This document shows, piece after piece, positions 1-13,341 of a DNA stretch of 64,000 nt. A program made the translations under genes and the position numbers. Where the stretch lies: positions 2,604,001-2,668,000 of the forward strand of contig JAVLRN010000003.1 in assembly GCA_032821775.1 (NCBI GenBank), written 5' to 3'. The notes below the pieces were generated by a model. That model was not told the DNA's origin, searched no databases, and saw only the letters and a list, made by a program, of their open reading frames with translations. The stretch comes from Sanguinoderma infundibulare (taxonomy: Eukaryota; Basidiomycota; Agaricomycetes; Polyporales; Polyporaceae). Position 1 is the first letter of the stretch, and each line of letters starts with the position of its first letter.

Positions 1-3000
1 TCTAGCGCGGTCTGGCGCCGACCCGACAGCGCACCAGTAGCCCTGCGTCCAGGAGGACGCCCAGCAGGTTGTTCATCTTCGCAAACTCGACCGCGGCGTC
101 GAGGCTCCACAGCCGGTGGTCGTGCGCGTCGTCGGTGCTGAGCGCGGTCGCGCTCGGCCGCGCGCGGCTCTCCTCCCCGCACTGGGACGCGAGGAACACA
201 GGATCTACGATGCCGAACGCGGTTAGCGCGACGCTCTCTATCTCTCGCAGTGAGTAGCTTAACAGACGCCCGTGCGTGCGTGCGCGCGCCACGGGGGGTG
301 ACGTACAATTTGGCTGCTTCCAGTTCAGAGCTGCGCACACGTCCGGGGCAAAGGACGTAAACACGACCGGGCGGCGGCCTATGTGCCCCTCCAGCGCCGA
401 GGTGTCGTAAACGGTGCGTAACACGGAGTTGACGGCGTCGTTCAGGTCGAGCTGGTTTCGCAGCGAATGGCGCTTCCGAAGCCGGGCGGGCGCGTACGCG
501 AACTCCACGCAAATGCCGAACGCTGCGGGGACGATCTACGGGGCCGGAAGGGACGCAAAGGGTAAGGTGGCCAAACAGGCGGGTCGTGAGACGAGATGCA
601 CTTGGCCAAGACGACAATGTAAAACCTTGGACGTACCCGTAATAGCTCCTGCATGGTGATCATTGAGGTCGCTATCCACTTTGCCCAGAGGGACGGCGGA
701 GATGTTCCGTCTGGCGCTGGCCCACCGCAACCTAATCGGGAGGCCAGGGATTGGAATTGAGATAGCGTGACGTCTGCGACGCCCAACTCGTAGCTCTCGT
801 CCGGTAACCTCCACTCTGGGAACACGACGGGATGGAAATCCCGGGTGACCTGAACGGTTACGTAGATATAGCTCCCGGTGACCGATGAGTGCGTCAGTGA
901 GTGCCCGGATGCTTGTGCGAGCGTCTGGGTCGACGGCGACGTCTGCGCGGACCCGAGGGTCCTTCCGTGTTGTGGGACCCGAGGGGTCAAGAGTTTGGCG
1001 CTGCTGCCACCAGGGACGGGCATCGCCAGGGACTTCCAGTAGGTCTCGACTGCTCCTCCGATCTCAAGCTTGACACCGCTGAACGGCGTGATGATATTGA
1101 CCTCGAACGACACCTTTTCGGATGCATAAACCTCGGAACCATTCCACGTATAGGACAGGACACACCTCTCCAATGACATGCAATCTGGGATCCAAAATAG
1201 GAAGCGTAAAGGGCTGGCTATTTTGAATGTTCTGGAACAGATGCGGGAGGGCTGTCGCGCGACCTATTGTCTTGGTGCCAAAGTTGGGATACAACGAGAA
1301 CTCGAGGGAGAGGGCGCTTGGGGACGGGACCTGGAACGAGAAGACTATCTTCTGGTCGCGAATAGGGAGGGGGATGCTGTATGGTGCCGAAGTGATTACG
1401 GGCGCCGCGGTCATGACCAGTTTCAGGAGAGGAGAGGCGTGTAGGTGCCTGTCTTCGTACTGAGGGCCTGCGAGGGGATGTCGCAGTCGCACGGCTGGCC
1501 CTTCGACGCTAGGGTCCTGGTAGTGTGATGACAGGTGACCGATGGTCACCTGGACGAGGGACGCCTTGTCCAGGTAGTTGTGTCCGTAAACGCGGTAAGG
1601 CATCATGGGAGGCGGAAGATAGAGCGAAGGGATCGCATCGATGTCAGACTCCATACCGATCGACCTCTGGGTGTTGGTGAGTGGCGAGTCCTGAGCCATC
1701 GGAACCTGTGAAGAATGAGCCTTGGCGGCGGCCTGGACGAGTAGCGCGACACAGGCCCGGTGACCGTACCATGCGGCATAATACATGGGCGAATTCCCAG
1801 CTTCGTCCGTGATGTCGATGCGGCTCCCGACTTCGAGGAGGACTGCGAGACATGACTCGCGACCAAACCGAGCGGCATGGAAGAGCGGGGTCCACTCATT
1901 GTACTTGTCGGGGATGTCCCAGCCGTCCCGGCGTGCGAGAATGCGGACGACATCGGCGTGACCCTCCTGCGCCGCCAGGTGGATCGGGTACTCTCCGTTT
2001 GTATTCGGGAGACTTGGAGCGCCATACTGGAGAAGGAGGACTACGACATCCAAATGTCCGGAGCGCGCGGCGAGGTTGAGGGGCAACAGATCGCTGTTCG
2101 AGCTGGGGGTCTGTACCGAGACCTTGCCCTCCTCGAGGAACGCGCGGACACAGATGACGCAGCCTTTGAGGGTGGCGTATATGAGAGGCGTGCAATTGTC
2201 AACATCGACGACATCAGGAGGGAGCCCGACCTGGATGAGTCTCTGACTTATGTCCCCATGGCCATGCATGGCGGCGTAGTGTAGTGCGGAGCGGCCGTAA
2301 GCGTCCGTCTTGTCCTTCTGGACACCTCCAGCGAGGCAGAGATCGACAAGGCGGAGAAGACCTGCGATGGCAGCCTCGTGCAGGCACGTACGGCCGTTAA
2401 TGTCATCGACGAAGGTGTAGTCGAACGCATCGGCTGTGGAGGAAAGGATTGAGTCGGCCAACTGCTGTGGAGCGTCGATGATCGCTTTCCAGAGGATGCG
2501 GGTAACATGGTTTCGGGCTTCGCGGGACTGTGCGAGAGAGTCAGAGGAGCGTACGAGGTCGGCAATGACAGTCCTGTCGCCGTCAGCGACTGCCTTTCGG
2601 AGGTTACTCTCGAGGTCGTAGAAGGGGGCCATTTGTACGTTGCGGTCGATATTCAGTTGATGGCTGAGGATGATATCCTCTGCGACGGCGAGCTCGTTAC
2701 CGAGACCAACAGACAGATCGGTCATATCTAGGAGGCACGCGGCGACCGTGTCGGACAACTCAGAGATCAGCTGGACAAAGTGGGTTAGGGAAAGGAGAAG
2801 GGGCGATGAATGGAACGTTGACGAACCTGTCGGTTGAATACCGGCTGGACCTCGACCTGACGGGCGAGGTAGAGCTCCTTGGTGGTGGAGCGGGAACGTT
2901 TGTCCCACTTTTTCAAGATCTTCCGGAAGCCCATGGCGTTGATCTCAACGAATTGCTGGAGAGAAAAGATGCGGGAGATATGTATAATGAGCTCGGCGAC

Positions 3001-3670
3001 ACGCAGGCGCGACTATCTACCTGCAGTTTCGCGATGTCCCGTTCCAGGAGCCTCAAGCCCTCCTCGACCGCGCTCCATTCGACGTGGTTCTTTGTGGCGT
3101 CATCCATGGCCTCGGGGAGGACGCGCATGGCCGCGGCGCGGCGCTTGGAGAGGAGGGTCTCGAGGCGAAGCTTGAGCTCGGCCTCCTTCTCGAGGTAGAA
3201 CGCGTTGATCTGCGCGGCGAGGATTGGGGAGATGTGACGATCGTCAGCGGACGCGCACGGAGATGATCAGACGGATGTGGGCACCTTCTCTAGCTCTCGT
3301 TCAAGCTTGAAGAAGAAGGCGGCCTTGTGGGCCTGAAAGCTGGGACCTCGATCGTCATCCTGGCCCAGGGGGGCGTACAAAGGTGGTTCGTCGTGATTGG
3401 AGACTGCTAGGGGCGTGTGAGGAAGGGGGGGAGAAGACAGGATGTCTCCAGGGCGGACGGTGCCTTGGGGCGCGAGGGCAGCGGCCTCGGCAGGGGGGCG
3501 ATTGGCGGCGAGGGAAGAGATGATCTTCTTCAAGGCCTTATAGTCCAGGTAGTAGGTGGACCAGCCAGGGACCTGCTCTGCCTGGATCTGCTTGCCGAAC
3601 TGTAAAGACGAGGGAGTCGATATTGAGCACGAGGCATGGGGCGGCGCGGTGAAAGTGATATGACCTTCAT
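1..3670 (-). CDS. PHO81: PHO81-like phosphate regulator (SPX, ankyrin repeats, GDPD-like), 3' end cut by window edge
   Basis: Fungal Pho81 proteins sense phosphate status and inhibit the Pho80-Pho85 kinase. Exons: 3665-3670, 3285-3599, 3021-3209, 2827-2955, 1166-2770, 637-1113, 307-535 and 35-204; all junctions keep phase. The first exon is only ATG AAG and joins to give MKFGKQIQ, the canonical SPX start. SPX covers about residues 1-220 (YYLDYKALKK, then FRKILKKWDK). Ankyrin repeats lie near 345-620 (GRTCLHEAA, GRSALHYAA, GEYPIHLAA). The C-terminal part, with VKLEIGGAVETYWKS, VVFTSFAPDVCAA and FLASQCG, matches the glycerophosphodiesterase-like domain. The last visible exon ends at a GT donor (position 34), so at least one exon lies outside the window. 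Confidence 0.93.
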
Positions 3671-4023
3671 GATTGTCGGAGGCTGAAGTTACAGGCGTGA
3701 GATGTGGGACAGGCGTCGAGCGATGGCTAGGGCAGGAAACGAGCGGCGGCGGACAAACTCTAGCTCGAGCAGACAGAAATCAAAATTCGAGGGGCCATGG
3801 GCGAGAAACGGTCGCTTGAGCCTGGCTGCCAGACCCTCCTTGACCTCGTCCGTGTCCGCGTCCGACCCACGTGCTCTTGCTAGTACATGCAGATCTCCAT
3901 CTCGATTATCGACTCCCAGCGGTCCGCGTCCAAATGCTCTACGAACGTGCGTCTGATCGTCAAAATCACATTGAAAGCACTTGAAACCATCCCCTGATAT
4001 CATCGCTCGACCTACAGTACATA

Positions 4024-5388
4024 TCACACCAGTATTTTTCTGAGCTGCCACATCCTCGTCCGCACAAGCGTCACCGGACATCGGCCGTCCTTCTCCACCC
4101 AGTCGTGTGCGCACCGGTAACAGAAAACATACCCAGACGGAAACGCAGTCGCATTCGCGATCGGTTTCCGGCACAACGGGCACATCCCATACTCGCTCTC
4201 ATCCACTCTTATTCCTTGCGGGTGTGGCGGGTGTAGGCGGGGCGGGGGCACGGCCGGCCCGAGCGGAGAAGTCGAGAGCGACCGTGCGGGAGACGACGGC
4301 GAATACCACCACTCCAGGAACTTGATGAAGAAGATGGCGGTGGGTAGAAGCACCTTCAACGAGTCAAGCACCAGCCGCGGCGACTTCCGTAGTAGCTGCG
4401 TCACGACTTGAAGCGCATCCCGCGGTTTGGGGGTGGAAGGTTTTCGGATTGCGACCTGCGTCGCACGCTGAGTGCTGGTCAGATTTCCTCTCCCCCAAAT
4501 GTCCTCGCGTGACACTCACCAGGTCGTCTGCGCTTACCCGCCGCAAGTCCACCCCGACCCAAGACAGCCACGGTCGGTAGTACGGTGTCCGCTCGAACAG
4601 GTACGCGATGTTGTAGATCAGCAGCCAGACTTCCCATGTCGTGTTCACCCAAGGGTACGACGCCCTGTATGCTCGCTTCAAACGCCCTTTCCACGTCTGC
4701 CCGCCGTCAGACAACCTGCCAACACTGTCCCGCCACAAGTCATACATACCTCATCCACTGCTGTCGATCGCGTCTCCTCGATGAGGTCTGTCTGCAAGCC
4801 GCCTCCCAGCTCCTCGAAATAATCATGCGCCTTCGCGCGCAGATAGGGGAGGCCCACCTGTCCAATATGTCTCAGCGCTCAGGAGGTTCATCCAAGGACA
4901 CGACGCGACGTACCAGAAAAAATAGTGACCGCCATAGTTCCCGGTCCCTAAGCCGTTCCTCGGGAAAGACTCCACCCACTGCGCTCCTCGCACGTTCCGT
5001 CTTGAACAGCGGCACTCGTCGCCTCTTCAGCCCGTAAAAATTCTCCGCAAAGGACGCGCCTGGATCCGATAGGTCACGAAGCCTCCAGTCAAGCAAAACC
5101 ATCGTGCTCACCGTGTGTGCGGAGGTAATGCCTCTCAACGAAAAACATGAGCAACGCATAGAATTCCTCATGCCTGTTCACTATCCGCAGCAGGTACCGC
5201 GGATATGATTGTGCGAACACCTACGCACTCTCAGCATTCTCTAACACGCGCGCGACGGCACAGAGTCGGCTTACCGAGAGGACATACTTGAGCGCGGGTT
5301 GCAGAAGGTCCCGCAACTGCTCCTGCGCAACGAGCTCGAAGAGAGTCGGCTTCAGCGGATCATCTCCAGCGTCATTGTAGAACTCCAT
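4024..5388 (-). CDS. PEX12: Peroxin-12, peroxisomal RING E3 ligase subunit
   Basis: PEX12 is a peroxisomal membrane RING protein that works with PEX2 and PEX10 to ubiquitinate the import receptor PEX5. Exons: 5275-5388, 5112-5220, 4914-5059, 4750-4857, 4520-4696, 4024-4467, giving 365 aa, the usual family length. The N-terminal Pex2/Pex12 domain shows [12 protein letters not shown] and [20 protein letters not shown]. The membrane part has [20 protein letters not shown]. The C-terminal RING reads [23 protein letters not shown] and CPVT. It carries only the partial cysteine set that is normal for PEX12, not a sign of decay. It is followed on the same strand by the PHO81 gene. Confidence 0.95.
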
Positions 5389-5668
5389 TGCAACAATTGG
5401 GGAGCGATAGGCGGAGTGAGTGCAGCGGGCCTGCTGACGGTCGGTGTACCAAGTACAGCCAGTGTGCAGCCGGCGCCGTGCATGGCCAAGTCCAACTCCG
5501 AGCAACACGGACCCGGCCCACACGTGGCAGCGTAATCATATGCCCGCTCAGCATGCCGGCAATGTCTCGCATCCATTCTGCACTCTACCTTGGGACACAT
5601 CACGCCTGTTTCACTACGAAGATTGCCCCCAAGTAGAAAGCCCAGGTGCAACGATGTAATTCTTCCAG

Positions 5669-6783
5669 TCAAGAATCCAACCACGAGAAACTCTTCTGTC
5701 TTCCACCTTCCCCATCAACCCGCACTGTAGTCTCGGTCCAAGTCCAAACCACGCCTCCTTCCCCATCCTCCTCTCCCCCGCCATCCGCAATCCGCGACAG
5801 CCGCAGCGACTTGGTTTCCGACCTGCCGCCAGCAGTCGCCTCCTCATCCGACATCTCCTCGTCTTCGTCCTCCGGACCTGTCAAACGGTCAGTCGACCAG
5901 AGAAATCACGCTGTCCGCAAGGCGGAGACGAACCCTCAGGAAACTCCACCTTCCACTCGACGTACCGCTCGAGCAACACCAAAACCGTCCCTCGGCGCGC
6001 CTCGAGGCCGGACTCGCCCTGGTCGTCGAAGGACAGCGCCGGCAGGATGGGGAGCTTCAGTTCGTTCACGCCCGAGTCGAAGAGCACCAGCTTCGACACC
6101 GTCGAGCTACATTAGGCCAGGATGGCATCAGCGCGAGGCAACGCCACCGTCACATGCTTGCCACCCACCTTTTCGGCGACCACGACGACGTGAGCGCCAG
6201 TGCGCAAGACACCACGGATAGGTATGCGGAAGCCCTGAAGAAGAGGAGGAGGAAGACGTCAGCTACGCAGCGGCGACACGGTGTGCTAAATCGGCGTACG
6301 TCGCTTGGGTGGCCTGTGCAGCAAAGTACGCGGACAGCTCGTGGAGGACGAGCAGCGCCGGCGCGGCCTCGAGCGTCGTCTTCCGATGATGCACTGTGTC
6401 GTCGTACTCGTGCAGCATGCTCAGCACCAGCCGCAGATGCGCGAGGGTGGGCGGGTAACTGTCGCCACATTGTCATCGTCCGGTTCATAACTACCATGTA
6501 GAAATTTTGAACGAGGTGCGACGAACAAGATCTCTGTGCGCTGAGCGGCGGCGGAGCTCCGCCCATTACCGCCGTGGTCCTCGAGCCATTTGTCGCTCGA
6601 CTCGACCAGAGTGTTCTTCAAAGAGTCGCGATGAGGAGTTAAGAGAATCGCTTTCGCGTCTGGGTTCTCGAATGCGTGAGAGAGCAGGAGATGTATGGGA
6701 GCGGATGCGTGGTATGATCCGGTGACGAGCAAAGTTTGGAGATCTGGAAGCTGTGGACAGGGAGCGGGGAAGAAAGAGACCAT
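5669..6783 (-). CDS. Unrecognised protein with RecA-like core pattern
   Basis: Five exons (6527-6783, 6300-6458, 6169-6234, 5934-6106, 5669-5877) keep phase throughout and give 287 aa. I do not recognise the family. The order of hydrophobic strands resembles a RecA/KaiC-like fold: TLLVTGSY, AILLTPHRD, EIFYPPTLAHLRL, ALLVLHELSAYF, SKLVLFDSG. The position where a Walker A loop would sit (TGSYHASAP) has no GKT/S, so nucleotide binding looks lost, as in Shu-complex or Elp6-type paralogs. Those are suggestions only. The C-terminus has an acidic stretch (PEDEDEEMSDEEA) and ends KSFSWLDS. The start at 6783 is the first ATG of the open frame. The gene lies between PEX12 and the DDX60-type helicase, on the same strand. 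Confidence 0.7.
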
Positions 6784-7075
6784 TGGAACCAGACGGGCTG
6801 AACATGAGGGTTGGTGGAAGAAGAGGAAAGCCTGTGGAGTTCTCTCTTAGCCACCCCACACAGCCACAAGCGACATGCACAAAAATACTCGGTTTCTCTT
6901 CGTTTGCGAGCAATGAATACAGCTACAACTTTTTGGGAGAGGAGGCAACAAACAACTCGATAGCAGTACATGAAGCAGGCGTGTAAGCGAAGGCAAGCAA
7001 AGGAAAGCATATCTAGGAAAGCTGGAGATGACGCGGACCCGCATCAACTTGACCTTGGAAACAAATTGAACATCC

Positions 7076-10000
7076 TCAAGCCCACATCGCGCGGAACTTC
7101 TCGTCGAACTCGGCCGTGACCCCGTTCACGACCTCGAACACCCTCCAATCCCGATCAGACACACCCACGGGCCGTTTGAACTCGCCTTGCTCCGAGCCCT
7201 CGACGTCCGGATCCGCCTCCGCCGGGTCCGACATGCTCGCGAACCCGCTGTCGACAGCCGACGCCGCATCGTCTCCGTTGCCCGCGTTCGCAGACGCCGC
7301 CTTCTGGAGCAGCTGCGCGAGTCCGGTGCGGATCGCCTTGAGCGTGAGCGTGAAGTCCTGCAGGACGTACCACACTTCGCCGTCGCGGATTCCGTTCGCC
7401 GCCTTCAGGGCTGCGGTCTGTCCGTGCGTGTAGAAGTCGAGGAGGTACGCGTTCAGCACGAACTCCTCGTTGTCCTGGCCTGCAACGGCGGTGAACTGGC
7501 GCATGGACGGGATCGCATACTCGTTCAAGTGAAGGCCTTGTCTGGACGTCATACTGAGCTCCTTCACAGAACGGAAGCTGTCGCCGTGACCCGAGTTGGC
7601 GACGAATGGCGAGCGAGCGACGGATGCGATGGCTGTGTCGCGAAGTTGGTGCGTGAAGGGAGCAGAGGGGGAGGTCGAGGAAAGCGGGCAGATCGTCATT
7701 CCACTGAACGGGAGGCGCACGTCCTCGCCAAGCTCTTCAACATAATGTGAGACATAAGCCAGGGCGTAGCCAGTGAAGACGCGCTTGATGTGGTCCTCGT
7801 GCTCGAGAAGCACCTTTCGAGCATCCTTCGACAACGGAGGTAGCACAACCATGGACGGCGACTTCCTGGCTATGGTCCGCAAGAACTTGGGAGAGGCGTA
7901 TGTCTGCGGGAGATACCGACGTCCAAAGAGATGTGACAGGAGGATCATGAGATCGCGCTTTGCTGTGATGAGGCTACTTTGGTTGCAGATGCGGTGGATG
8001 ACGCCATGACGAAGAAGAGCGACGAGGGCGAGGTTGCTGGGTTCAGTGTAGTATAGGTGAGCTGCGACACCGAAGAGGTTGATCGGGTTCCCTTCTTCGT
8101 CGAGGAGGCCAGAACGGCGGAGATAGTCGATGCTGAACCGGATATGGTGGAGAATCTGTACCCGGCCCACGTCCGACACGAAGCTGATGTGAGGAAGGCG
8201 AAGCAGACTCTTGATGGCATCCCGGGCGACTGGAGCATCGTTGGACCCTTGCAGCAGATTGAACAGTCGAAGGACCATGGTCGACGTAAGCGGGAAGTTT
8301 CCGCCAAGCGAAGGGAGCTTCGAAAGCACAAGTCGCTGGCACCTCTCCATGGGAAGACCGTAGAACACCACTTTGCCGAGAAGATCAAACCCTCTGCGAC
8401 CGGCACGACCGGCGCACTGGCGGTACATCAATGCGGTGAGGAAGGGCGAATCGCCGCAGAACACGGATGTTTTGGTTGGCGCATTGATACCAAGCGCAAG
8501 CGTGCCCGTTGCAATGACCACCCGCAGGTATCCCGACCGATACAGACTACAAGATTACAGGAATGAGTTGTGCTTGCGCCGGTATATAAGGATGTGCTCA
8601 CCTCTCCACCAGAGTACGATAATGCTTGTTCATTCCCGAGTGGTGCACTCCAATACCTCTCCGCAGGCACTTCAATGCCCATTCTGGGGCGGACTTCCGC
8701 CACGCGAGATCCTGAATCTCCTCTTCGAGGTCCTCCTTTGTGAATGCCGCCGACATGCCCGCGAACGAGAACTGCGGTGAGGGATCCTCTGGATTGAACG
8801 ACGCCTCCCAGCTGGCTTCCGGCTGCGCATCGGCGGTAGGACCCTCTTCGTCCTTCTTGGCCTTCTTCAATCTCTCAGCTTGCCGTTCACGCTCCTTCGC
8901 CTTCGAGACCCAAACCTCCCACTGCTTAACTTTCCTCTTCCACTCAGCGCTCGTCTCGCGCCACTTGGTCTCGGCAGCTTCGAGAACGTCAAGAATGGCG
9001 CTGGCCATCAGCTCGCAGGCCTTGCGATCGAAGTTGAACAGAAGCGCGGGCTAGGAGCAATCGTCACCCATAGTTCAGAGACACAGACAGTCTCAGAACC
9101 ACTCACCAGATCCCCGGTTGAATGAAGGTCAGAAACGAGGGTGATCAAGTTCTGGTAGAACGTGCCTGCGTCCGGGACGAATCTCTGGTCGCTCTTGGCA
9201 ACGACAGGATCGGATAGCTTGCGGATGAGTTGGTTGAGAACCGAACTCTCATCTTGAGGGTCCGTCGAATCGATCAAGCTGGATAAATGAGCCGTCAACG
9301 CAGCTTCGTATCGCAAGATGTCCTTCTGCTTGAGGAGTGCGCCCTTCGACTCTGTGAAAAACGACCTCGGGTCCAGCGTGCCAACGTCGAAGTCAAGCTT
9401 GTCACGGACTGAAACCATAGCATGATGAAGGGACAGACAGTCCGCAGCTTCAAGAGAGAAGTCCGGCGGAAGGCGACGGGCACCGAACGAGAGCATCGAG
9501 ATCGGGTGCACGAAGCGCAGGCGGTCACTCTTTTGATGCTCCTGGAGACTCTGGAACGGGGCGGCCGTATCTTTGTTTTCGAGCAGATACGTGAACTTGC
9601 GCAAATGCGAGTATCGGTGAGGATGGTGAATGAACGTGTGCTTGAAACCGTGGGCATCCTGTACGGATGTGAGCCATGCATTGAATTTCTCCGGCTCTCC
9701 GATGGTGGCGGAAAGACCACTGTGGAAGTGTTAACAATGTACCGACCATAACAAAACGCCATCTTACATAAGAGGGCAGGGGGCAAGCAAGATGATCTGT
9801 TCCCAGACCGCACCGCCTTCTTGTTGGCCAATGGTATGAATCTCGTCGAGGATGATGCTAGCAAAGAGCACTCAGTGCGGGGTTAAGAGTCGAATTACTC
9901 GCATCGTCTTACCGCTTGATCCTCGGTGTCCACGACCTTGCCAGGGGAGGCGAAAGAAGCATTGTGGCCAGCATCTCCGGAACGGTCACCAGGATCTGGC

Positions 10001-13000
10001 AATTCTGTGGGTTGTGTACACGGTAATCCCTCGTGTGGATGGCCCAGCACGCCTCTACGGTCGGATTATTAGCCAATGGCGAGGCGCATATACGCGGATC
10101 ACTCACTGCTGCCAAGGTCTTTCCTAAAGCGCGCATACACTTCCGCAGCGATCTGGCTCACCAGTGCCTTGGTTGGCGCGACATACACGAGAATGTCGTC
10201 GTCCGAGGACCTGAGGATCTTCTCCATAGCATAGTATGAGATGAACGTTTTCCCGGCACTGGTTGGTGCTTCAATTTCCGTCAGCCGAAGTGCCTTCAAG
10301 ACATCGGTGGGCTGAGAACTCACCAGCGACGAGGACAGATTCATTCCTGTCGAGACAGTCGAGGACCTTCCTTTGCCACGCATCCGGCTTGAACGACACC
10401 CGTGGATCGCTCGTGCTGTCCATGCTCCGGTCCATGAACTCGCCAAAGAGCCGCAGCTGCCACACCACCGGGTCCTCCGCGATACGCATCCACTTGTTGA
10501 CTACATGCCCGCTCTTGGACTTGACGAGCTTCACGAAATCGAAGTTCAGTTTGCGATCTTCGCTCGACACCGTGGCCCCGGTCTCGAACACCTCGATGTA
10601 GTCGTCAAAGCCGAGGGATATGAGGCACGAAGCGAGCTTGACCGCAGCGGTAGGGAAGAGCTCCTTCGACTCGTAGAGTTCCTTCACCATGCACATGATA
10701 GACACGGTGTAACGGTCATGCACGGCGGCCGACTCGCGGTTGGCATCCTCCATCCAGCGGGAGAACTCGAGATGAATGCGGTACAAGCGAGACTCGACAA
10801 ACAACCAGCCTTCCTTGGTCCGCTTGTTGCGCATGAGAAGATCAATGGCCGTGATCTTGGACGAGGTTGACCTGTCCTCAACGCTCTTCAGCTGCTCTTG
10901 CCACCACGAGACGTTCGAGTCGTCCTCCTTAGCCTGCTTCTTGGCCTGGTTCGCGAGACGGATCTTGTCGGCAGACGAAAGAGTCTCCTTCTTTCCTTTC
11001 TTCCCTGAACCGCCTTTGGCAGGTTTCGCTGGCTTGGAATCCTGTAGTACTTTGTTTGAATCCCAGAAAAAAAACGGATGAATTCAAGATACGGTACCTC
11101 AGCCTTTTCAGCCTTTGGTGAGGGGGCCTGTCTTGACTTCTTTGCCACGGCAGCGCTCGGGATGACCATCTGCTGCAGCGGAGTCCCTAGAGCACCCGTA
11201 AGAGTCTCTGCCTGCCACTGCAGCTTCGACATGAACCTCTGTTCGCTACGGAGCTGACGCTTCCTCTGCCGTTCGTCCATCGGGCCCATATGGTCGCTGC
11301 CGCCGAGATGGGGAGGAAGGATGGCACGTTTGTGATTGTGCCAGTGTTGCGTGTCGGTGAAAAGGGTGTTGAACTCGAGGTGGGTGACAGACTCGTCCTC
11401 ATCGCTTTCTTCATCACTCGACTCCTCCTCTACGTCGACGTGGATGGCCGAAAGTTCCTCGTCGAAGAGTGGATGGCTGAAGGGTAACAGATTTAGGGGA
11501 GGAGGCGCAGTTTCGACGTCGTGTTGGGCTACGGCTGAGGCTGGGAACTGGAGACGAAGAGCGCCGTAGTCGGGAGAAGGAAGTCTATGTGTCTTCCACA
11601 ATTCATCCACTACATTCGCCAACTCAGGCCCTATCAGGGCGGGAACAGGACTCGCATGTCTGAGGGTACAATCCAGGAGGACGGCGAAGACGCGTCCATC
11701 TAGATCCGACACGGATGCGGCATGCTCGAGGGCAAGGAAGACTTGAGGAAGGAAATCGCGCGTTAACATACCGACCAATTTACTGGGTAAGAAAACGCGA
11801 GGTCTTGCGCGGTCCCGCAGATCAAGATGGCGGAGGAAAAGCATGTGGGAGATGAAAAGTTGGAGGAGAGCAGGGAAATGGTCGCGGCGAAGGTCGGAAG
11901 ATTGCAACAGGTTCCGTATGAGGCATGTTGGTGCATCCGAAGCGGGTGCAACTTCGAGTCGTTCTAGGCGGCGGATGGGGAGCTTTGAGCGAGCGTTGTT
12001 CTCATGCCCTGCGAGAGAGACGGAAGCATTTTGCACAGCGAGCCAAAATGCGTCGTTGAAACGGCTCTTGGAATTGCTGTCAAGTCGTTGTTCGTAAACA
12101 AACGACATGATCTGGAATTACGTGGTCAAGCCGAGCGCATATAAACAGTTGTAACGGTGTGCAAACCTTCGAGTCCCGGTACTCCGCACCGCGCAATAGA
12201 GTAACGGAAACGCCTTGAGACAGCAACGAGTGTAGGAATACGCGTTGCATGAGTATACGTTCCGCCGCCGCAACGGTAGAAGAGTCATCAACGATGCCAC
12301 CATCGCTGGTCATGACGAACATGGGCTAAGACACGGTCAGCATTTGAAGATCACGCCATTGGCATGAGTTAAAACGACTCACCCTCTTTAATCGCTGATA
12401 TGACAACCAAGCGGGGTCAGACGTATCCGCAAAGGTATGCACTGATATGTTCAACGAGGCGAGATGGTTATAGAGGATAGTACGGGCAAGCGAACGCGAA
12501 TTGGTGACATAGTCATCCTCTCCGTATAGCAGCGTCAAGAATCGCCGATCTGTGAATAAGGTATGAGCTCTGGACCAAAGAGCGGAAGATTCTCACGCAC
12601 CGTGCCAGAAGACAATCTCGAACGACTCCGAACGCCTGAATATCTCGTGCAATGTGCGTTCAAGCGAGTATACTGCGTGCGCGCATTGGAAGCTGACGTC
12701 TATGATTGGTGTATATTAGTTGACATCGTCAAAGGAGAATGGCAGCTTATAACAAACCATGCTTGCGGCCCAGGGCAAGGAGAGGGTCGTCCAGGACGAG
12801 GGCTATCAGAGCCTCGCCTATATGCAGGCAAATAAGCACATGAATAGCTAGCTTTGTCGAAGAACGCACCATCTACCACGAAGGGTTCGCTCCCGGCATA
12901 GTCACCAATGAGGTCCATCCATCGTCCTCGCCTGTTCACCAAAGCATACCATCGGGCATCAATGTGCTCAACAGCATCCTTCGCGTTTTGCGCCGAAACC

Positions 13001-13059
13001 GCGGGGTCATCGTCGAGTGGCAATTGCGCGATGACAGCATCAAAGTTGTCGAGATCCAT
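7076..13059 (-). CDS. DDX60-type Ski2-like helicase with long N-terminal region
   Basis: Thirteen exons: 12870-13059, 12758-12817, 12601-12699, 12383-12549, 12167-12325, 11098-12111, 10324-11041, 10107-10268, 9913-10054, 9768-9857, 9107-9719, 8602-9050, 7076-8546. Phase is kept at every junction and the product is 1,777 aa, close to animal DDX60. About 800 residues precede the helicase core; residues 1-225 resemble the PIN-like N-terminus of DDX60. Helicase motifs: APTSAGKT (I, about 803-810), DEIH (II, about 906), LSATIG (III), and [11 protein letters not shown] (VI, about 1330). A charged Lys/Glu-rich helix lies between the two RecA lobes. DDX60 relatives are RNA helicases; the animal proteins act in antiviral response and translation control. 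The role in fungi is unknown. Start at 13059 is the first ATG of exon 1. Confidence 0.93.
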
Positions 13060-13341
13060 CAGTGGCAGCAAATGGGGTGGACGCGACCTGAGGCCTCTCC
13101 AGCCTATAGATCGGGCTCTGGCACGTTGTGGACTGCGGCAAAGAGGGCCACGAGTTCGAAGAGGCCTATTTTCCGAGGAGGCGACATGGGATATTTTGTC
13201 GAAGATGCTGCGGTAAATGCCGGTCCGCCTACGCGTCTGCAGACGCCCATTTTAGCTGGCGCTGGGCAGGGACGCTGAGCACTCGTTTGCCGACTCGTTC
13301 AAGTCGCTGGTCGACTGCTTTCTCCTGTCGCAGCCGCCGCG

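Noticed and set aside
5646..6221. 191-codon plus-strand frame opposite the RecA-like gene
   Set aside because: It is the antisense shadow of exons 3-5 of the minus-strand gene, which are tied together by phase-consistent introns.
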